A DNA stretch of 64,000 bases from Pedobacter sp. FW305-3-2-15-E-R2A2 (lineage in GTDB: Bacteria > Bacteroidota > Bacteroidia > Sphingobacteriales > Sphingobacteriaceae). The position numbers and the translations under genes are program-made. Positions 26,510 through 35,713 of this stretch are shown piece by piece (positions within the stretch are counted from its first letter, which is position 1; the number at the start of each line of letters is the position of its first letter). Where the stretch lies: contig NZ_CP151803.1 in NCBI RefSeq assembly GCF_038446955.1, positions 5,642,001 to 5,706,000 on the forward strand, written 5' to 3'. The notes under the pieces were generated by a model. It saw only the letters and a program-made list of their open reading frames with translations. It was not told where the DNA came from and made no database searches.

Positions 26510-27595
26510 TTATTTAAGTACACTTTCAATTGCTGCTCCGATCGGGTTCACAGAACTGAATTCAAATCCAAGCAATTTTACCATTGTTTTTGCCAGCTGA
26601 TCCTGATAAATCTGTCCCTCATTTTTCATTTCTCCTTTGGGCTTAATTCCTGGCCCCATTGCAATCAACCAGGTATCATTGGCATGTGGAATGCGGGCTC
26701 CATGGCTGGTCCATTGCTGACCTTCTCCTCTGCCATGATCCGGCATAATCATTAAGGTTGTTTTGCCTTTGTAAAATGGATCGCTTTGCAGGTAATTCCA
26801 TAAGCTGCCTATCATGGCATCCACATTTCTGGCAGCATCAAGGTAAAAATCATATTTATCTTCGTGTCCGTACTCATCAGTATCTGCAAGATCCAGGTAC
26901 AATATTTTAGGATGTCTGGCTTTGAGGTAAGATTTCGCCAATGCATAAGTTGTGGCATCCAGGCGTTCTTCATGGCCCCATATTTCAGGTTCATAATGCT
27001 GGATTTCATTGGCCAGACTTTCTCCCTCACTGAGATTTTTCCCGCTGAGGTTCTCTCCCGGGAGATTCACCAGCAAGCCATTACGGTTTCTGTTGATGAT
27101 CCTGCCAACAGCACCCCAGGAGGCAAAACTGACCACTTTACCTTTATATCCTTTCTGCTCATCCATAAATTCCAGGATGTTCCTGTTCTCATTGTCCGGA
27201 TGTCCGTTCGACTTCACTTTAGGATCCGCATAACCGGTCAGGTTTTCACTGCGACCAGGATAGGAGATCCAGTAAGGATTTTTAACATTTACTTTATTTC
27301 CCAAATCCCTGTTTCCATAAATCTGTCCGTTCTTTACAATAGTCGTCCATAAGAAGGGCATTAAACTCGTTCTTCTTTGCTGCAGATCATCAGACCAGTA
27401 CTTTTTAAACCGTGCTGCGGAATCCTGAGTATTGAATTTTTTATCGAGCAACAATTCTATTTCTGCGCCCTGGAAGACCTCTCTCCACCTTAAGCCATCG
27501 ATGGAGATAATGATCATGTTCCCATCGGGAGCCTTACTTTGTGCAAAAGTTCCCTTTACGCAGAGGAGTAACAGGAAGAATAGTATATTTTTCAT
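26510..27595 (-). CDS. Secreted alkaline-phosphatase-superfamily protein
   Basis: The 361-residue protein has a signal peptide (KNILFFLLLLCVKGTFAQ). It shows the metal sites of the alkaline phosphatase / nucleotide pyrophosphatase-phosphodiesterase superfamily: MIIISIDGLRW near the N-terminus, the middle D-x-x-x-H in LADTDEYGHED, and the C-terminal MIMPDHGRGEG...SHGARIPH. The usual Ser/Thr nucleophile is probably in WISYPGRSE. It should hydrolyse a phosphate or phosphonate ester in the periplasm or at the surface. It lies 6 bp behind the DUF5690 gene and 7 bp before the LamG-phosphodiesterase gene, so the two exported hydrolases are likely co-translated. Confidence 0.85.
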   Translation of the reverse strand: MKNILFFLLLLCVKGTFAQSKAPDGNMIIISIDGLRWREVFQGAEIELLLDKKFNTQDSAARFKKYWSDDLQQRRTSLMPFLWTTIVKNGQIYGNRDLGNKVNVKNPYWISYPGRSENLTGYADPKVKSNGHPDNENRNILEFMDEQKGYKGKVVSFASWGAVGRIINRNRNGLLVNLPGENLSGKNLSEGESLANEIQHYEPEIWGHEERLDATTYALAKSYLKARHPKILYLDLADTDEYGHEDKYDFYLDAARNVDAMIGSLWNYLQSDPFYKGKTTLMIMPDHGRGEGQQWTSHGARIPHANDTWLIAMGPGIKPKGEMKNEGQIYQDQLAKTMVKLLGFEFSSVNPIGAAIESVLK

Positions 27596-27601
27596 ATCTA
27601 A

Positions 27602-28912
27602 TTATTTATTTAATGGTATCCGGTCCAGGATCCCGGTAATTGGTCCCTTAACCCCTATTTTCCGGTTAAAGAAGATGGCAGATAAAATGAGGAGCAGCAT
27701 ACAGATTACGGTGAGGAAATAGCTGAACTGCATGAGTACCTTTGCCCAGCTTAAATCCTTCATAAAAAACTCCTTGTAAAGCAACAGGCCAACACTGCCC
27801 AGGTAACCGGCAGAATCGCACATGTACACAAAGAACCCCGCATTGGCCTTGATCTTAAATAAAGCGATCATCCGTTCGAACAGCACTACCTGAATCGGTG
27901 TGTAGGCTAAAAACAAACCCATTCCCACCAGGAGCATCCAAAAAAAGGGGCTCAATAGCTGAAGGTGAAAAAGCAAGGTACTTCCGCCACTGATCATCAG
28001 CCCTAATGCCACCAGATATTGGGTTCCCCAAAAGCCTTTGATGTTGTTTCGAATTAGCGAAAGGCATCCTATGGCAATCAATACGATCACTCCGCTAATG
28101 GCTTCGGTGAGCGAAAAGACGGTTTTATCCCAATGTGGGGCAATCTCATTCCAGATCTCTACGGAGAAATTATCCCGAAAGTCCCGCATCGTGGTCAACA
28201 TGGTATAGACCAATCCAATTCCCAATATCGCCGGACCGTATTCTTTTAAAGCCATGCGTTTATCTTCGGCCGTCATAGGAAGGCGTTCTACCCTCAATAA
28301 TTTATCCGTCTCATCAGGTTCGGGAATCACGGATAACATCCATACAAATAAGAGGAAGGCGGGTAAAAAGAGCAGGCCCATGACACAAGGCATCCAGAAT
28401 TCATTAATGAAGGGGAGCCATTCATGTACCATAAAATAAATGGTTTTGATGATTCCTGAAGAGACAATAAGACTGATGCTCATTCCCATGGCCAGCATCT
28501 CGGTGAAACGTCTTCCTTCGAGGTAGCTAAAAATAATGCCCCAGACCATACCTAAAGGCAAACCGTTCAGAAACAAGAAGAAAAAGTTATAAGGGTAAGG
28601 TACCAGACCGAAGAGCAGCAGGGAAACTTCTGAAAAGAGGATCAGGCAGATGATGAGCTTTTTTCTTCCCGAGGCTTTGAGCTCAGAGATCACTTTGATG
28701 CCTAAAAATTTAGAGACCATATACCCAAATACCTGGGCAATGATTAATACGGCCTTATAATCCAGATCCCAAAGGCTCATTCCAGCATAGGTCCCACTGG
28801 TAAAAGGCTTCCTGAAGGCATACATGCAGAAATAAGTGCCAAAGGCAGCAATCATACACCAGAACACAAAGAATACTTTGGAATGGCTCAGCAAATGTTT
28901 AAGTCGGTTCAT
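27602..28912 (-). CDS. DUF5690-type MFS transporter
   Basis: A 436-residue membrane protein with about 12 helices. It begins with a short basic stretch and FWCMIAAFGTYFCMYAFRKP, a start I associate with the DUF5690 branch of MFS transporters, which resembles organophosphate antiporters of the GlpT/UhpT kind (the MYAFRKPF signature is close to their YxxRxN-type first helix). It is within the phosphonate cluster, 15 bp behind the FAD oxidase gene and 6 bp before the phosphatase gene. It is therefore the best candidate for bringing the aminophosphonate across the inner membrane. Family assignment is from memory; substrate is inferred from context. Confidence 0.8.
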   Translation of the reverse strand: MNRLKHLLSHSKVFFVFWCMIAAFGTYFCMYAFRKPFTSGTYAGMSLWDLDYKAVLIIAQVFGYMVSKFLGIKVISELKASGRKKLIICLILFSEVSLLLFGLVPYPYNFFFLFLNGLPLGMVWGIIFSYLEGRRFTEMLAMGMSISLIVSSGIIKTIYFMVHEWLPFINEFWMPCVMGLLFLPAFLLFVWMLSVIPEPDETDKLLRVERLPMTAEDKRMALKEYGPAILGIGLVYTMLTTMRDFRDNFSVEIWNEIAPHWDKTVFSLTEAISGVIVLIAIGCLSLIRNNIKGFWGTQYLVALGLMISGGSTLLFHLQLLSPFFWMLLVGMGLFLAYTPIQVVLFERMIALFKIKANAGFFVYMCDSAGYLGSVGLLLYKEFFMKDLSWAKVLMQFSYFLTVICMLLLILSAIFFNRKIGVKGPITGILDRIPLNK

Positions 28913-28927
28913 TCTGATGGTTTAAAT

Positions 28928-30166
28928 TTAGCCACTTACTTTTGTTGATCTTGCACGCGCACATCTTTCCAGCCATTCGGGACTGAAGGGATCGACTTCA
29001 CCAAAGCGCTGAAGGTCAAAAGCAGAAAAGTCATAAGGGTTTGCCTTTCCTGCTGCAAGTTCGGCAAATGCCAGTCCTACTCCCCCGCTCACGGAGATTC
29101 CTGCACCCACACATCCGGTGGCCATCAACAAGTGATTTACACCGGGAGCCACGCCCATAGACAGGTTATTATCCGGCGTATATCCGGAAAATCCAGCTAC
29201 ATAATACTTCATCCCGATATCGTAAACCTTTGGAAAGAAACGGGCGAGCCTGTCGATCACTTCTGAAAGATCCTGAACTCCTTTATCCGGGCTAAAAGAA
29301 AAATCATTGACATTCCGGGGAATCAGATCAGCAGAAACACTCAAGGAGTTTCGTTCTCTGATGCCAAACAGCAGACTTCCACCTTCCGGGCGTGCATAGG
29401 CCTGGGCATCCGGCAACAAGACAATAGGTGAATTGACCGGAAAAATATCATTTTTTTCTGTGATCCAATATTGACTTCTGGTAGGCGCCATTGGCAAACT
29501 TACGCCAGCTTCACGCGCAAATTTTGGTGCCCATGCACCGGAGGCTACGATGGTAGTTCCTGCAATGATGTTTCCTTCTTTGGTATGAACACCAAGGACA
29601 TCATTCCCCTCCATAATTAAATTTAAGGCCTCCAGACCCTGGATAAATTCTGCCCCCTGTAATTTTGCGCATCTGGAGAAGAAGGTTCCCAACAGATAGG
29701 GATCACAATAAGCTTCATCAGGCATATAGCCAATGCGCAATGCCTCATCTGTCTTTAGCCATGGCGACATTTTATGCGCTTCCTCCGGAGAGATATAATG
29801 AGCCGGCTGATTAAATTCAGCCGCAATTTCCATCAATTCTTTCAGTTCTTTTTCCCTCGCTTCGGATGCTGCCAGGTGAATCACACCGCTGAATTTCATG
29901 TCCATAGATTCGCCCAGGATTTTCTCCATTTCGGCAACCACCTGATAAGTTTCCAGAGAAAGCGGGATAAAAGGTTTTTTAGCCCTGATTTTGGTGACCA
30001 ATGCTGCAGCATGACTCGTTGCAGCATTGCAAAGTTCATTTCGGTCGAGAACGATAATTTTCTTTCCCGGGTTGTTCCGGGTATAATAATAGGCGATGGC
30101 ACAACCAAAGACACCTCCCCCAATGATCACCGCATCGGCGCTCTTATATTGTTTGTTCATACTCAA
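28928..30166 (-). CDS. FAD-dependent amine oxidoreductase (DAO family)
   Basis: The 412-residue cytoplasmic protein has an N-terminal Rossmann FAD site (AVIIGGGVFGCAIAYY, then IIVLDRNELCNAATSHAA) and a C-terminal segment typical of the DAO family (GFSGYTPDNNLSMGVAPG, then LMATGCVGAGISVSGGVGLAFAE). DAO relatives oxidise secondary or primary amines such as sarcosine, dimethylglycine or glycine. It sits 24 bp behind another FAD oxidase gene in the phosphonate cluster. A role in oxidising or N-demethylating an aminoethylphosphonate is plausible but not shown by any residue I can point to. Confidence 0.87.
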   Translation of the reverse strand: MSMNKQYKSADAVIIGGGVFGCAIAYYYTRNNPGKKIIVLDRNELCNAATSHAAALVTKIRAKKPFIPLSLETYQVVAEMEKILGESMDMKFSGVIHLAASEAREKELKELMEIAAEFNQPAHYISPEEAHKMSPWLKTDEALRIGYMPDEAYCDPYLLGTFFSRCAKLQGAEFIQGLEALNLIMEGNDVLGVHTKEGNIIAGTTIVASGAWAPKFAREAGVSLPMAPTRSQYWITEKNDIFPVNSPIVLLPDAQAYARPEGGSLLFGIRERNSLSVSADLIPRNVNDFSFSPDKGVQDLSEVIDRLARFFPKVYDIGMKYYVAGFSGYTPDNNLSMGVAPGVNHLLMATGCVGAGISVSGGVGLAFAELAAGKANPYDFSAFDLQRFGEVDPFSPEWLERCARARSTKVSG

Positions 30167-30190
30167 TTTGGTTTTAAAGGTCTTGTTGGT

Positions 30191-31351
30191 TTACTGGTAT
30201 ATCTTTTTAATGCTGGCTTCGGCATATCCCGCAGCGGAGGTCATTCCCTTGCCGCCTATGGCCGTTCGGATATGTATCCGCTCGTCTATATCGTATTCAA
30301 CGATTGGCTTCGTCTTGTGCTGGGGATAAAATCCCGCCCAGGACGCTGAAATTTTATGCACCTCAAAATTCACGATGCGCTGTGCTTCATGGATCATGAG
30401 TTCATTGACCTGATGGTTGATTTTGAAGCCCAGATCATCCGTATGGTTGACTTCCGCATATTCATGCGAATCTCCAATAATGATAGATCCGTCTGTTCCT
30501 TTTTTGAACAGGATATGAATGCCCCATTTCCTCAGCTCTTCCTGATCTTCCGGATTCGAAAGCTTTTTAAAGGAAAGACATTCCTGAAAAGATTCGTACC
30601 TCCTGATGGATAGACCAGTCAGGATATTTCCTTCCAGCTGTACTTCCGGCATAGGGATGGTTTTCATCATTTGCAGCTTACAAAGGGTAATTCCACTTTC
30701 TTTAAACAGGTCGGCAAAGAGTAGTTTAAATTCTCCTCCGTTGCAGATCACCACTTTCTCTGCATGGATGGCTTCTCCCGCAGCACTTACTATTCTGACC
30801 TGATCAGCGACCACCTGACACTCCACAATTGCAGTGGCAGGTTTATAGCTGAGGTTGGGGTATTTTCCCAAGGCCCAGGCAATCAGCCGGTGAATCATCT
30901 GATCCGGCTCCACACTGACTTCCTGCGGGAAGAAAAGTCCTCCTTTACAGTATTCCTTATTAAGAGCTGGATATTTGGCAATACAATCTCCGGCAGATAA
31001 CAACACAGATGCATAATCCGCCTGATCCATTTTTGTTTTTAATTCCAGGATCAGTTGCAATTCCTCTTTATCTGAAGGGACATAGAGTGTACCGTTATTG
31101 CGGACACTGATGTCAAACTCCTGCTGAATTTCTTTATACAGTTCAGTTGCGCGCAAAGCGTAAGGAAACCAGTCGGAGGCCATTCCGGAAGGCACCACCT
31201 GACCAAAATTTCTGACGGTAGCGTTTACCGGATATTGGTCTTTTTCCGTCAGCAATACCTTCTTCCCCATCCGGGCAGCATGTATCGCATGAAAGGTTCC
31301 GAGTACCCCGGAGCCGACCACTATTAAATCATACATCGGTGTTTTCATCAT
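30191..31351 (-). CDS. TIGR03364-type FAD-dependent oxidoreductase, phosphonate-associated
   Basis: The 386-residue DAO-fold protein begins MYDLIVVGSGVLGTFHAIHAARMGKKVLLTE-like sequence: FAD motif GSGVLG, then TVRNFGQVVPSG, which is characteristic of the TIGR03364 group. That group is known for lying next to phosphonatase-type genes. The C-terminal IRTAIGGKGMTSAAGYAEA closes the FAD site. The expected chemistry is oxidation of the amino carbon of a 2-aminoethylphosphonate, possibly N-methylated, to phosphonoacetaldehyde, which would replace the missing transaminase PhnW. It is 6 bp behind phnY, so the order of genes follows the order of the pathway in reverse. Confidence 0.85.
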   Translation of the reverse strand: MMKTPMYDLIVVGSGVLGTFHAIHAARMGKKVLLTEKDQYPVNATVRNFGQVVPSGMASDWFPYALRATELYKEIQQEFDISVRNNGTLYVPSDKEELQLILELKTKMDQADYASVLLSAGDCIAKYPALNKEYCKGGLFFPQEVSVEPDQMIHRLIAWALGKYPNLSYKPATAIVECQVVADQVRIVSAAGEAIHAEKVVICNGGEFKLLFADLFKESGITLCKLQMMKTIPMPEVQLEGNILTGLSIRRYESFQECLSFKKLSNPEDQEELRKWGIHILFKKGTDGSIIIGDSHEYAEVNHTDDLGFKINHQVNELMIHEAQRIVNFEVHKISASWAGFYPQHKTKPIVEYDIDERIHIRTAIGGKGMTSAAGYAEASIKKIYQ

Positions 31352-31357
31352 TTTATT

Positions 31358-32803
31358 TTACCAGGGCATAGAAAATGTTTTCACATAAGAGAAGCATTTG
31401 ATCGCTTCCACCACTCCTTCTTTGATGCCAAGTCCGGAATCTTTGATCCCTCCAAAGGGAGAATTTTCTATCCGGTATCCTGGCACTTCATTGATGTTTA
31501 CTGTTCCCACTTTCAGTTCTTTCACAAAGCGGATGGCATGGTCCATATTATTCGTGACCACGCCGGAGGACAGGCCAAAAGCAGTAGAATTAGATAAGGC
31601 GATGGCATCATCGATGTCGGTGAAAGTCAGGATTGGCGCTAAGGGCCCAAAGGACTCCTGCACGACCATTTGTGCATCTCTGGGCACATTCACAATAACC
31701 GCAGGTTCCAGCAAAGCGCCATTGCGTTTGCCACCGAACAGTACTTTTGCACCCTGGGCTACTGCCATGGCCAGCACCTTTTCCAAATAAATGGCGGAGG
31801 CTTCATCGATGACCGTACCTACCCTGGTTTCCGGATCTGCAGGATCACCGCAGATGTATTCTTTTGTTTTTTCAATGAATCGTCTGGTAAACTCATCTGC
31901 GATACTTTCATGAACCAGAATTCTTTTTACGGCTGTACAGCGTTGTCCGGAATTCCGGTAAGCCCCTTCGGCAGCCAGACCAACTGCAAGATCAAGATCT
32001 GCATCTTCCAGAACAATCAGGGGATCATTACCACCAAGTTCCAGGATTACTTTTTTATAGCCCGCAGTAGCTGCGATTTTTTTTCCTACCGCTACACTTC
32101 CCGTAAAGGAGACCAAATCGACTTCCGGAGCCTGGATCAAGACTTCGGCCACTTCTTTTGTCTCCCCAAGCAATACGCTCAGCATGTATTCCGGTAAGCC
32201 CGCTTCGTACAATAACTCCACGAAACGGATTGCCGTTAGCGGTGTTTTTTCTGAAGGCTTCAGGATCACGGGAGTTCCGGCCGCCAATGCCGGTGCGATT
32301 TTATGTGCCACCTGATTTAGCGGATGATTGAAGGGCGTGATGGCTACTGCAAGTTTTAAGGGCTCGCGAAGGGTAAATATTTTACGTTGTTTTCCATTGG
32401 GGGAGATGTCACAGGAATAGATTTGCCCGTCGTCTTTCAGGCATTCAATTGACGCAAACAGCAACACATCGTGTGCTCTTCCAATTTCATAATTCGCTTC
32501 CCTGATGCACAAACCGGATTCCGCAGTAATCAGTTGAGCGAATTCTTCTTTCCTAAGCAAGAGCAAAGCCCTGGCTTTGTCCAGAATGCTATACCTTTCG
32601 TAACGGCTTAGAACGGCCCCTCCTTTCAGCGCAATGGCGATTGCATGTTGGGTATCCGATTGACCGGCCATTTCTACAGTGCCTACCAACCGTCCATCGT
32701 AGGGGCTATTTACCGCTAACTGTTTTCCGGAAGAAACGGGTTGGGCAGCAACAAGGGAAGCTAATCTAATGATATTATCAGTGGCGGTTAATTCTTCTTT
32801 CAT
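31358..32803 (-). CDS. phnY: Phosphonoacetaldehyde dehydrogenase
   Basis: The 481-residue aldehyde dehydrogenase has the family glutamate in ILELGGNDPLIVLEDADLDL and the catalytic cysteine in NSGQRCTAVKRILVHE; the GQRCTAVKR form is the one found in phosphonoacetaldehyde dehydrogenases. The N-term NAD site (TPFNHPLNQVAHKIAPALAAG) is complete. The reaction is phosphonoacetaldehyde plus NAD to phosphonoacetate. It lies between the phosphonoacetate hydrolase gene (53 bp) and the TIGR03364 oxidase (6 bp). Assignment from sequence alone would be only moderate; the adjacent phnA makes it strong. Confidence 0.9.
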   Translation of the reverse strand: MKEELTATDNIIRLASLVAAQPVSSGKQLAVNSPYDGRLVGTVEMAGQSDTQHAIAIALKGGAVLSRYERYSILDKARALLLLRKEEFAQLITAESGLCIREANYEIGRAHDVLLFASIECLKDDGQIYSCDISPNGKQRKIFTLREPLKLAVAITPFNHPLNQVAHKIAPALAAGTPVILKPSEKTPLTAIRFVELLYEAGLPEYMLSVLLGETKEVAEVLIQAPEVDLVSFTGSVAVGKKIAATAGYKKVILELGGNDPLIVLEDADLDLAVGLAAEGAYRNSGQRCTAVKRILVHESIADEFTRRFIEKTKEYICGDPADPETRVGTVIDEASAIYLEKVLAMAVAQGAKVLFGGKRNGALLEPAVIVNVPRDAQMVVQESFGPLAPILTFTDIDDAIALSNSTAFGLSSGVVTNNMDHAIRFVKELKVGTVNINEVPGYRIENSPFGGIKDSGLGIKEGVVEAIKCFSYVKTFSMPW

Positions 32804-32856
32804 ATACTTAATTTAAATTGGATGCAGATCCCCCCTGCAATGGTGTCTGCTAAATA

Positions 32857-34098
32857 TTAATGAGTACCATTTACGGTAAAGTCAAATACATCGAAATTGC
32901 GGGGATCTCCCTGTGCCTTCATTTTGTAGGTTGCATTGAGGGCATGAGAAACCACTAAAGGAACCATTTCTTCATACCTTCCACCATGGGAACGGAGTGT
33001 TCCATCGAGGGCTTTCAGGTCATGATCAGCAGGCGTTTTTCCGACTACCACATCCCTTGCGGATAACACAAAAAGATCGCCCGTTCGATCTGCAGGTTGT
33101 TCCAGCAGACGGCAACCTTTTTCTTTATTATACACCTCTGTAATGCCTGGTTGTGCCGCCAGCCATTGTTCTACTTCATTGATATCTGAATTGTTATTTA
33201 CATAGACCAGCACATAAGATCCGAGTGCACCATGATGTTTCACATAGGGATCGGTAATCGGGCAAATCACCCGGAAGCCTGCACCAAATTTTTCGGTCAG
33301 CATGGTTTCGATAAACAAGACGTTTGGAGCGCCATCGGCCTTCACTTTTGCATTCATACCATGATCTGCTGTAGCGCCGATAATGGCTCCCATTTCCAGC
33401 ATTTTACCTATTTCCACATCCTGAGCTTCATAAAAAGCAAGGGACTCTTCCGTATCCGGAGCATAGGTATGCTGCATATAATCTGTTAGGGAGAGGTATA
33501 AGAAATCGGCCATGCCGTTTTTAATCAATGCCACACCTGCACGCAATACAAACAGGCTGGCTTCGGCACTATAGATGGCCGGAGTTTTATGACCGATCAC
33601 CGTTTCTGCATTTTCGATGCCATGGGTCTCCAATGTTGCCTGATCTGCTTTTTCTGCGGAGAAAGCAATGCCTTTCAACTGATAAGAAAGGATGTCGCGC
33701 AATTTCTCCTTTGCAGTCACCACAGCCACCTTACGACCAGCGTTTGCTGCGGCAGCCAATAAAGTTTCTGCCCTAAGGTATTCAGAGGAGTTCATCATCA
33801 CTTCCTGATCTTTTTTAACATCATAAAAGAAATTACCACAAATGCCATGAACGGCCGGACTAACCCCGGTAACGATCGAAGAGTTGTTGACATTGGTAAA
33901 AGAAGGCAAAGCACCACGGACCATCCCTCTATAACCCTGCAACACCATTTTTTTAAGGTTCGGCATCCTGTCATGCGCCATGGTCATATCCAGATATTCA
34001 TCTGCAGAACCATCCATGCAAATCACGACGATTGGTTTTGCAGGTGGGTTGTAATCTATGCCGTTGACTGAAAAAGGGGTTGTTGAGATATTGTTCAT
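32857..34098 (-). CDS. phnA: Phosphonoacetate hydrolase
   Basis: The 413-residue cytoplasmic enzyme has the length and motifs of PhnA, a zinc-dependent member of the alkaline phosphatase superfamily that splits phosphonoacetate into acetate and phosphate. Metal and nucleophile signatures are VVICMDGSADEYL, the Thr in LPSFTNVNNSSIVTG, LSLTDYMQHTYAPDTEES, GATADHGMNAK and TLRSHGGRYEEMVPL. It has no signal peptide. It is first of the enzyme genes behind susCD, separated from susD by 113 bp that include a hairpin with a T-run. Confidence 0.93.
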   Translation of the reverse strand: MNNISTTPFSVNGIDYNPPAKPIVVICMDGSADEYLDMTMAHDRMPNLKKMVLQGYRGMVRGALPSFTNVNNSSIVTGVSPAVHGICGNFFYDVKKDQEVMMNSSEYLRAETLLAAAANAGRKVAVVTAKEKLRDILSYQLKGIAFSAEKADQATLETHGIENAETVIGHKTPAIYSAEASLFVLRAGVALIKNGMADFLYLSLTDYMQHTYAPDTEESLAFYEAQDVEIGKMLEMGAIIGATADHGMNAKVKADGAPNVLFIETMLTEKFGAGFRVICPITDPYVKHHGALGSYVLVYVNNNSDINEVEQWLAAQPGITEVYNKEKGCRLLEQPADRTGDLFVLSARDVVVGKTPADHDLKALDGTLRSHGGRYEEMVPLVVSHALNATYKMKAQGDPRNFDVFDFTVNGTH

Positions 34099-34163
34099 TT
34101 CTGTTTTATTTTATACTGATGATTATATTTTAATTTACGATTATGTTTTCATTAAAAAGGGAA

Positions 34164-34183
34164 GGACCGTGACCAAACGGTCC
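34164..34183 (-). terminator. Hairpin with T-run between susD and phnA, possible attenuator
   Basis: Arms GGACCGT and ACGGTCC surround a 6-base loop. On the minus strand the stem is followed by TTCCCTTTTT, so it looks like an intrinsic terminator placed inside the cluster. Partial termination here would make more SusCD than enzymes. Confidence 0.6.
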
Positions 34184-34211
34184 AAACCCAACGTACTAAC
34201 CTAACTTCTTT

Positions 34212-35708
34212 TTATTTTAACAGCCACATGACCTGGTCTCTATCGTCTATTTCTGTTCCAAACTGAGCGCGTAATGCTGCCCTGTAATTTTCTGTATTGT
34301 CTGTATTTTCAGCGGATGGATATGCCCACCTAACCGGAAGTTTAGTGACACTGTTTACCCCTGAAAACTTAAATTCAGGGATTCCGGTACGACGGTTCTG
34401 GAACCAGGCTTCCGCTCCTGAATTTTCGGCCAGCGACAGGTACATTTGCTCATGAATAAGTTTTAAGCCATCGGGACCTCCGACATAAGGGGCTTTGACC
34501 GTCAGGTAATCTCCAATTGGCGCATTATAGAAAGCCATAGAAGCGCTGACACCATTGTCATAATGTGTCTTTGCATGCTCGGTAATCCAACCTCTGTTTG
34601 CCGCTTCTGCAATGTTTAATTCCTGCTCAGAGTAACCCAGCAAAATGGAAGGTTGTCCAACGAAATTCCAGAACCTTTTTTCGTTTGGTTTAGAAAGTTC
34701 TCCATTATTTTTCCTTTGGTTATTGGCAATGGCCGTAACTGCTGCGCTTGCTCCGGTATAAGAAGCAAAATCAGCTCTTACCGCAGTTTCATTTGTTGGG
34801 TTGGCTGCCAGTGCTTTCGGTGTAGGATCGGCCACCACCTGCAACCTTGGATCCAGGTATTTTTTAAGCAGATCGATATAAGTGTCCACATACAAAACCC
34901 CTTCCCTTAAGATACCGGTATTCGGGTTATAAGTCCCTCTAAAACCATCTTCATCTCTATGGTTGAGCTGCATGTTGTCGGCCAGACTGCTAAACAAGGG
35001 ATATTTCGCCGGGTTTTGAACGATATTTTGAAAGCGGCCTTTTACATTCAGCTCTGCATCCCCTTCTTTTTTACTCAAAAGGATAAGCATTCTGATCGTA
35101 TAGGCATTGATGGCTTTTTGCCATTTCTTAAGGTCTCCGTTAAAATAAATATCTCCGTCAACGGAAGCACCCGGATTGGCCAAGATGAAAGCTCCCAGTT
35201 CGTTGTTCGATTCGTCCAGCCATTTTAAACACTGAATGAATACCGACTTTTGAGTATCATATTTAGGCTTTGGAAATTTTTCACCCTGTAAAGCTTCTGA
35301 TAGTGGAATGTCTCCCATCTGCCTCGTCATGAGGCTATAATAGTAGGCTTTTAAAAATTTAGAAAGAATGACATATACAGGTGTGTTTGCCTTTTCTGCT
35401 TCCTGAATCATTTTTTGTATATTTCTCAAAGTACTATTCGCTGCCGAAGATGCCCCAAAATAAAAGGTTCCTCCTCCATATTTATAGCTTAACGGCCCCG
35501 AATCTGCGGTAGCGAAAGTATGGTATTGCGGATCCTGATAAGCATCTGAAAAGGCGCTGACCGGACCTGGTGTCACTGCAGTAAACAATAAACTCGGAGG
35601 CACAGAAGCCGGATTATTTGGATTTTCTCTTAACTCATCATATTTTAAACAACTGCTTGTCGTTACCACCAGTAAGCATAAACCAAGCATTCTATATATA
35701 GTTTTCAT
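34212..35708 (-). CDS. SusD-like outer-membrane lipoprotein of the phosphonate cluster
   Basis: The 498-residue protein has a lipoprotein signal ending at C20 (LLVVTTSSC) followed by LKYDELRENPNNPASVPPSLL, the start typical of the SusD-like_2 branch of SusD/RagB proteins. Helical repeat segments and a C-terminal NRRTGIPEFKFSGV stretch also fit. SusD proteins bind ligand at the cell surface as the lid of the SusC channel. It lies 5 bp behind susC. The branch differs from the SusD proteins of PUL1 and PUL2, as does its susC partner, which suits a different ligand. Confidence 0.93.
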   Translation of the reverse strand: MKTIYRMLGLCLLVVTTSSCLKYDELRENPNNPASVPPSLLFTAVTPGPVSAFSDAYQDPQYHTFATADSGPLSYKYGGGTFYFGASSAANSTLRNIQKMIQEAEKANTPVYVILSKFLKAYYYSLMTRQMGDIPLSEALQGEKFPKPKYDTQKSVFIQCLKWLDESNNELGAFILANPGASVDGDIYFNGDLKKWQKAINAYTIRMLILLSKKEGDAELNVKGRFQNIVQNPAKYPLFSSLADNMQLNHRDEDGFRGTYNPNTGILREGVLYVDTYIDLLKKYLDPRLQVVADPTPKALAANPTNETAVRADFASYTGASAAVTAIANNQRKNNGELSKPNEKRFWNFVGQPSILLGYSEQELNIAEAANRGWITEHAKTHYDNGVSASMAFYNAPIGDYLTVKAPYVGGPDGLKLIHEQMYLSLAENSGAEAWFQNRRTGIPEFKFSGVNSVTKLPVRWAYPSAENTDNTENYRAALRAQFGTEIDDRDQVMWLLK

Positions 35709-35713
35709 TCGTA

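Noticed and set aside
31670-32197. 175-residue open frame on the plus strand
   Set aside because: It is antisense to phnY and shows no family features.
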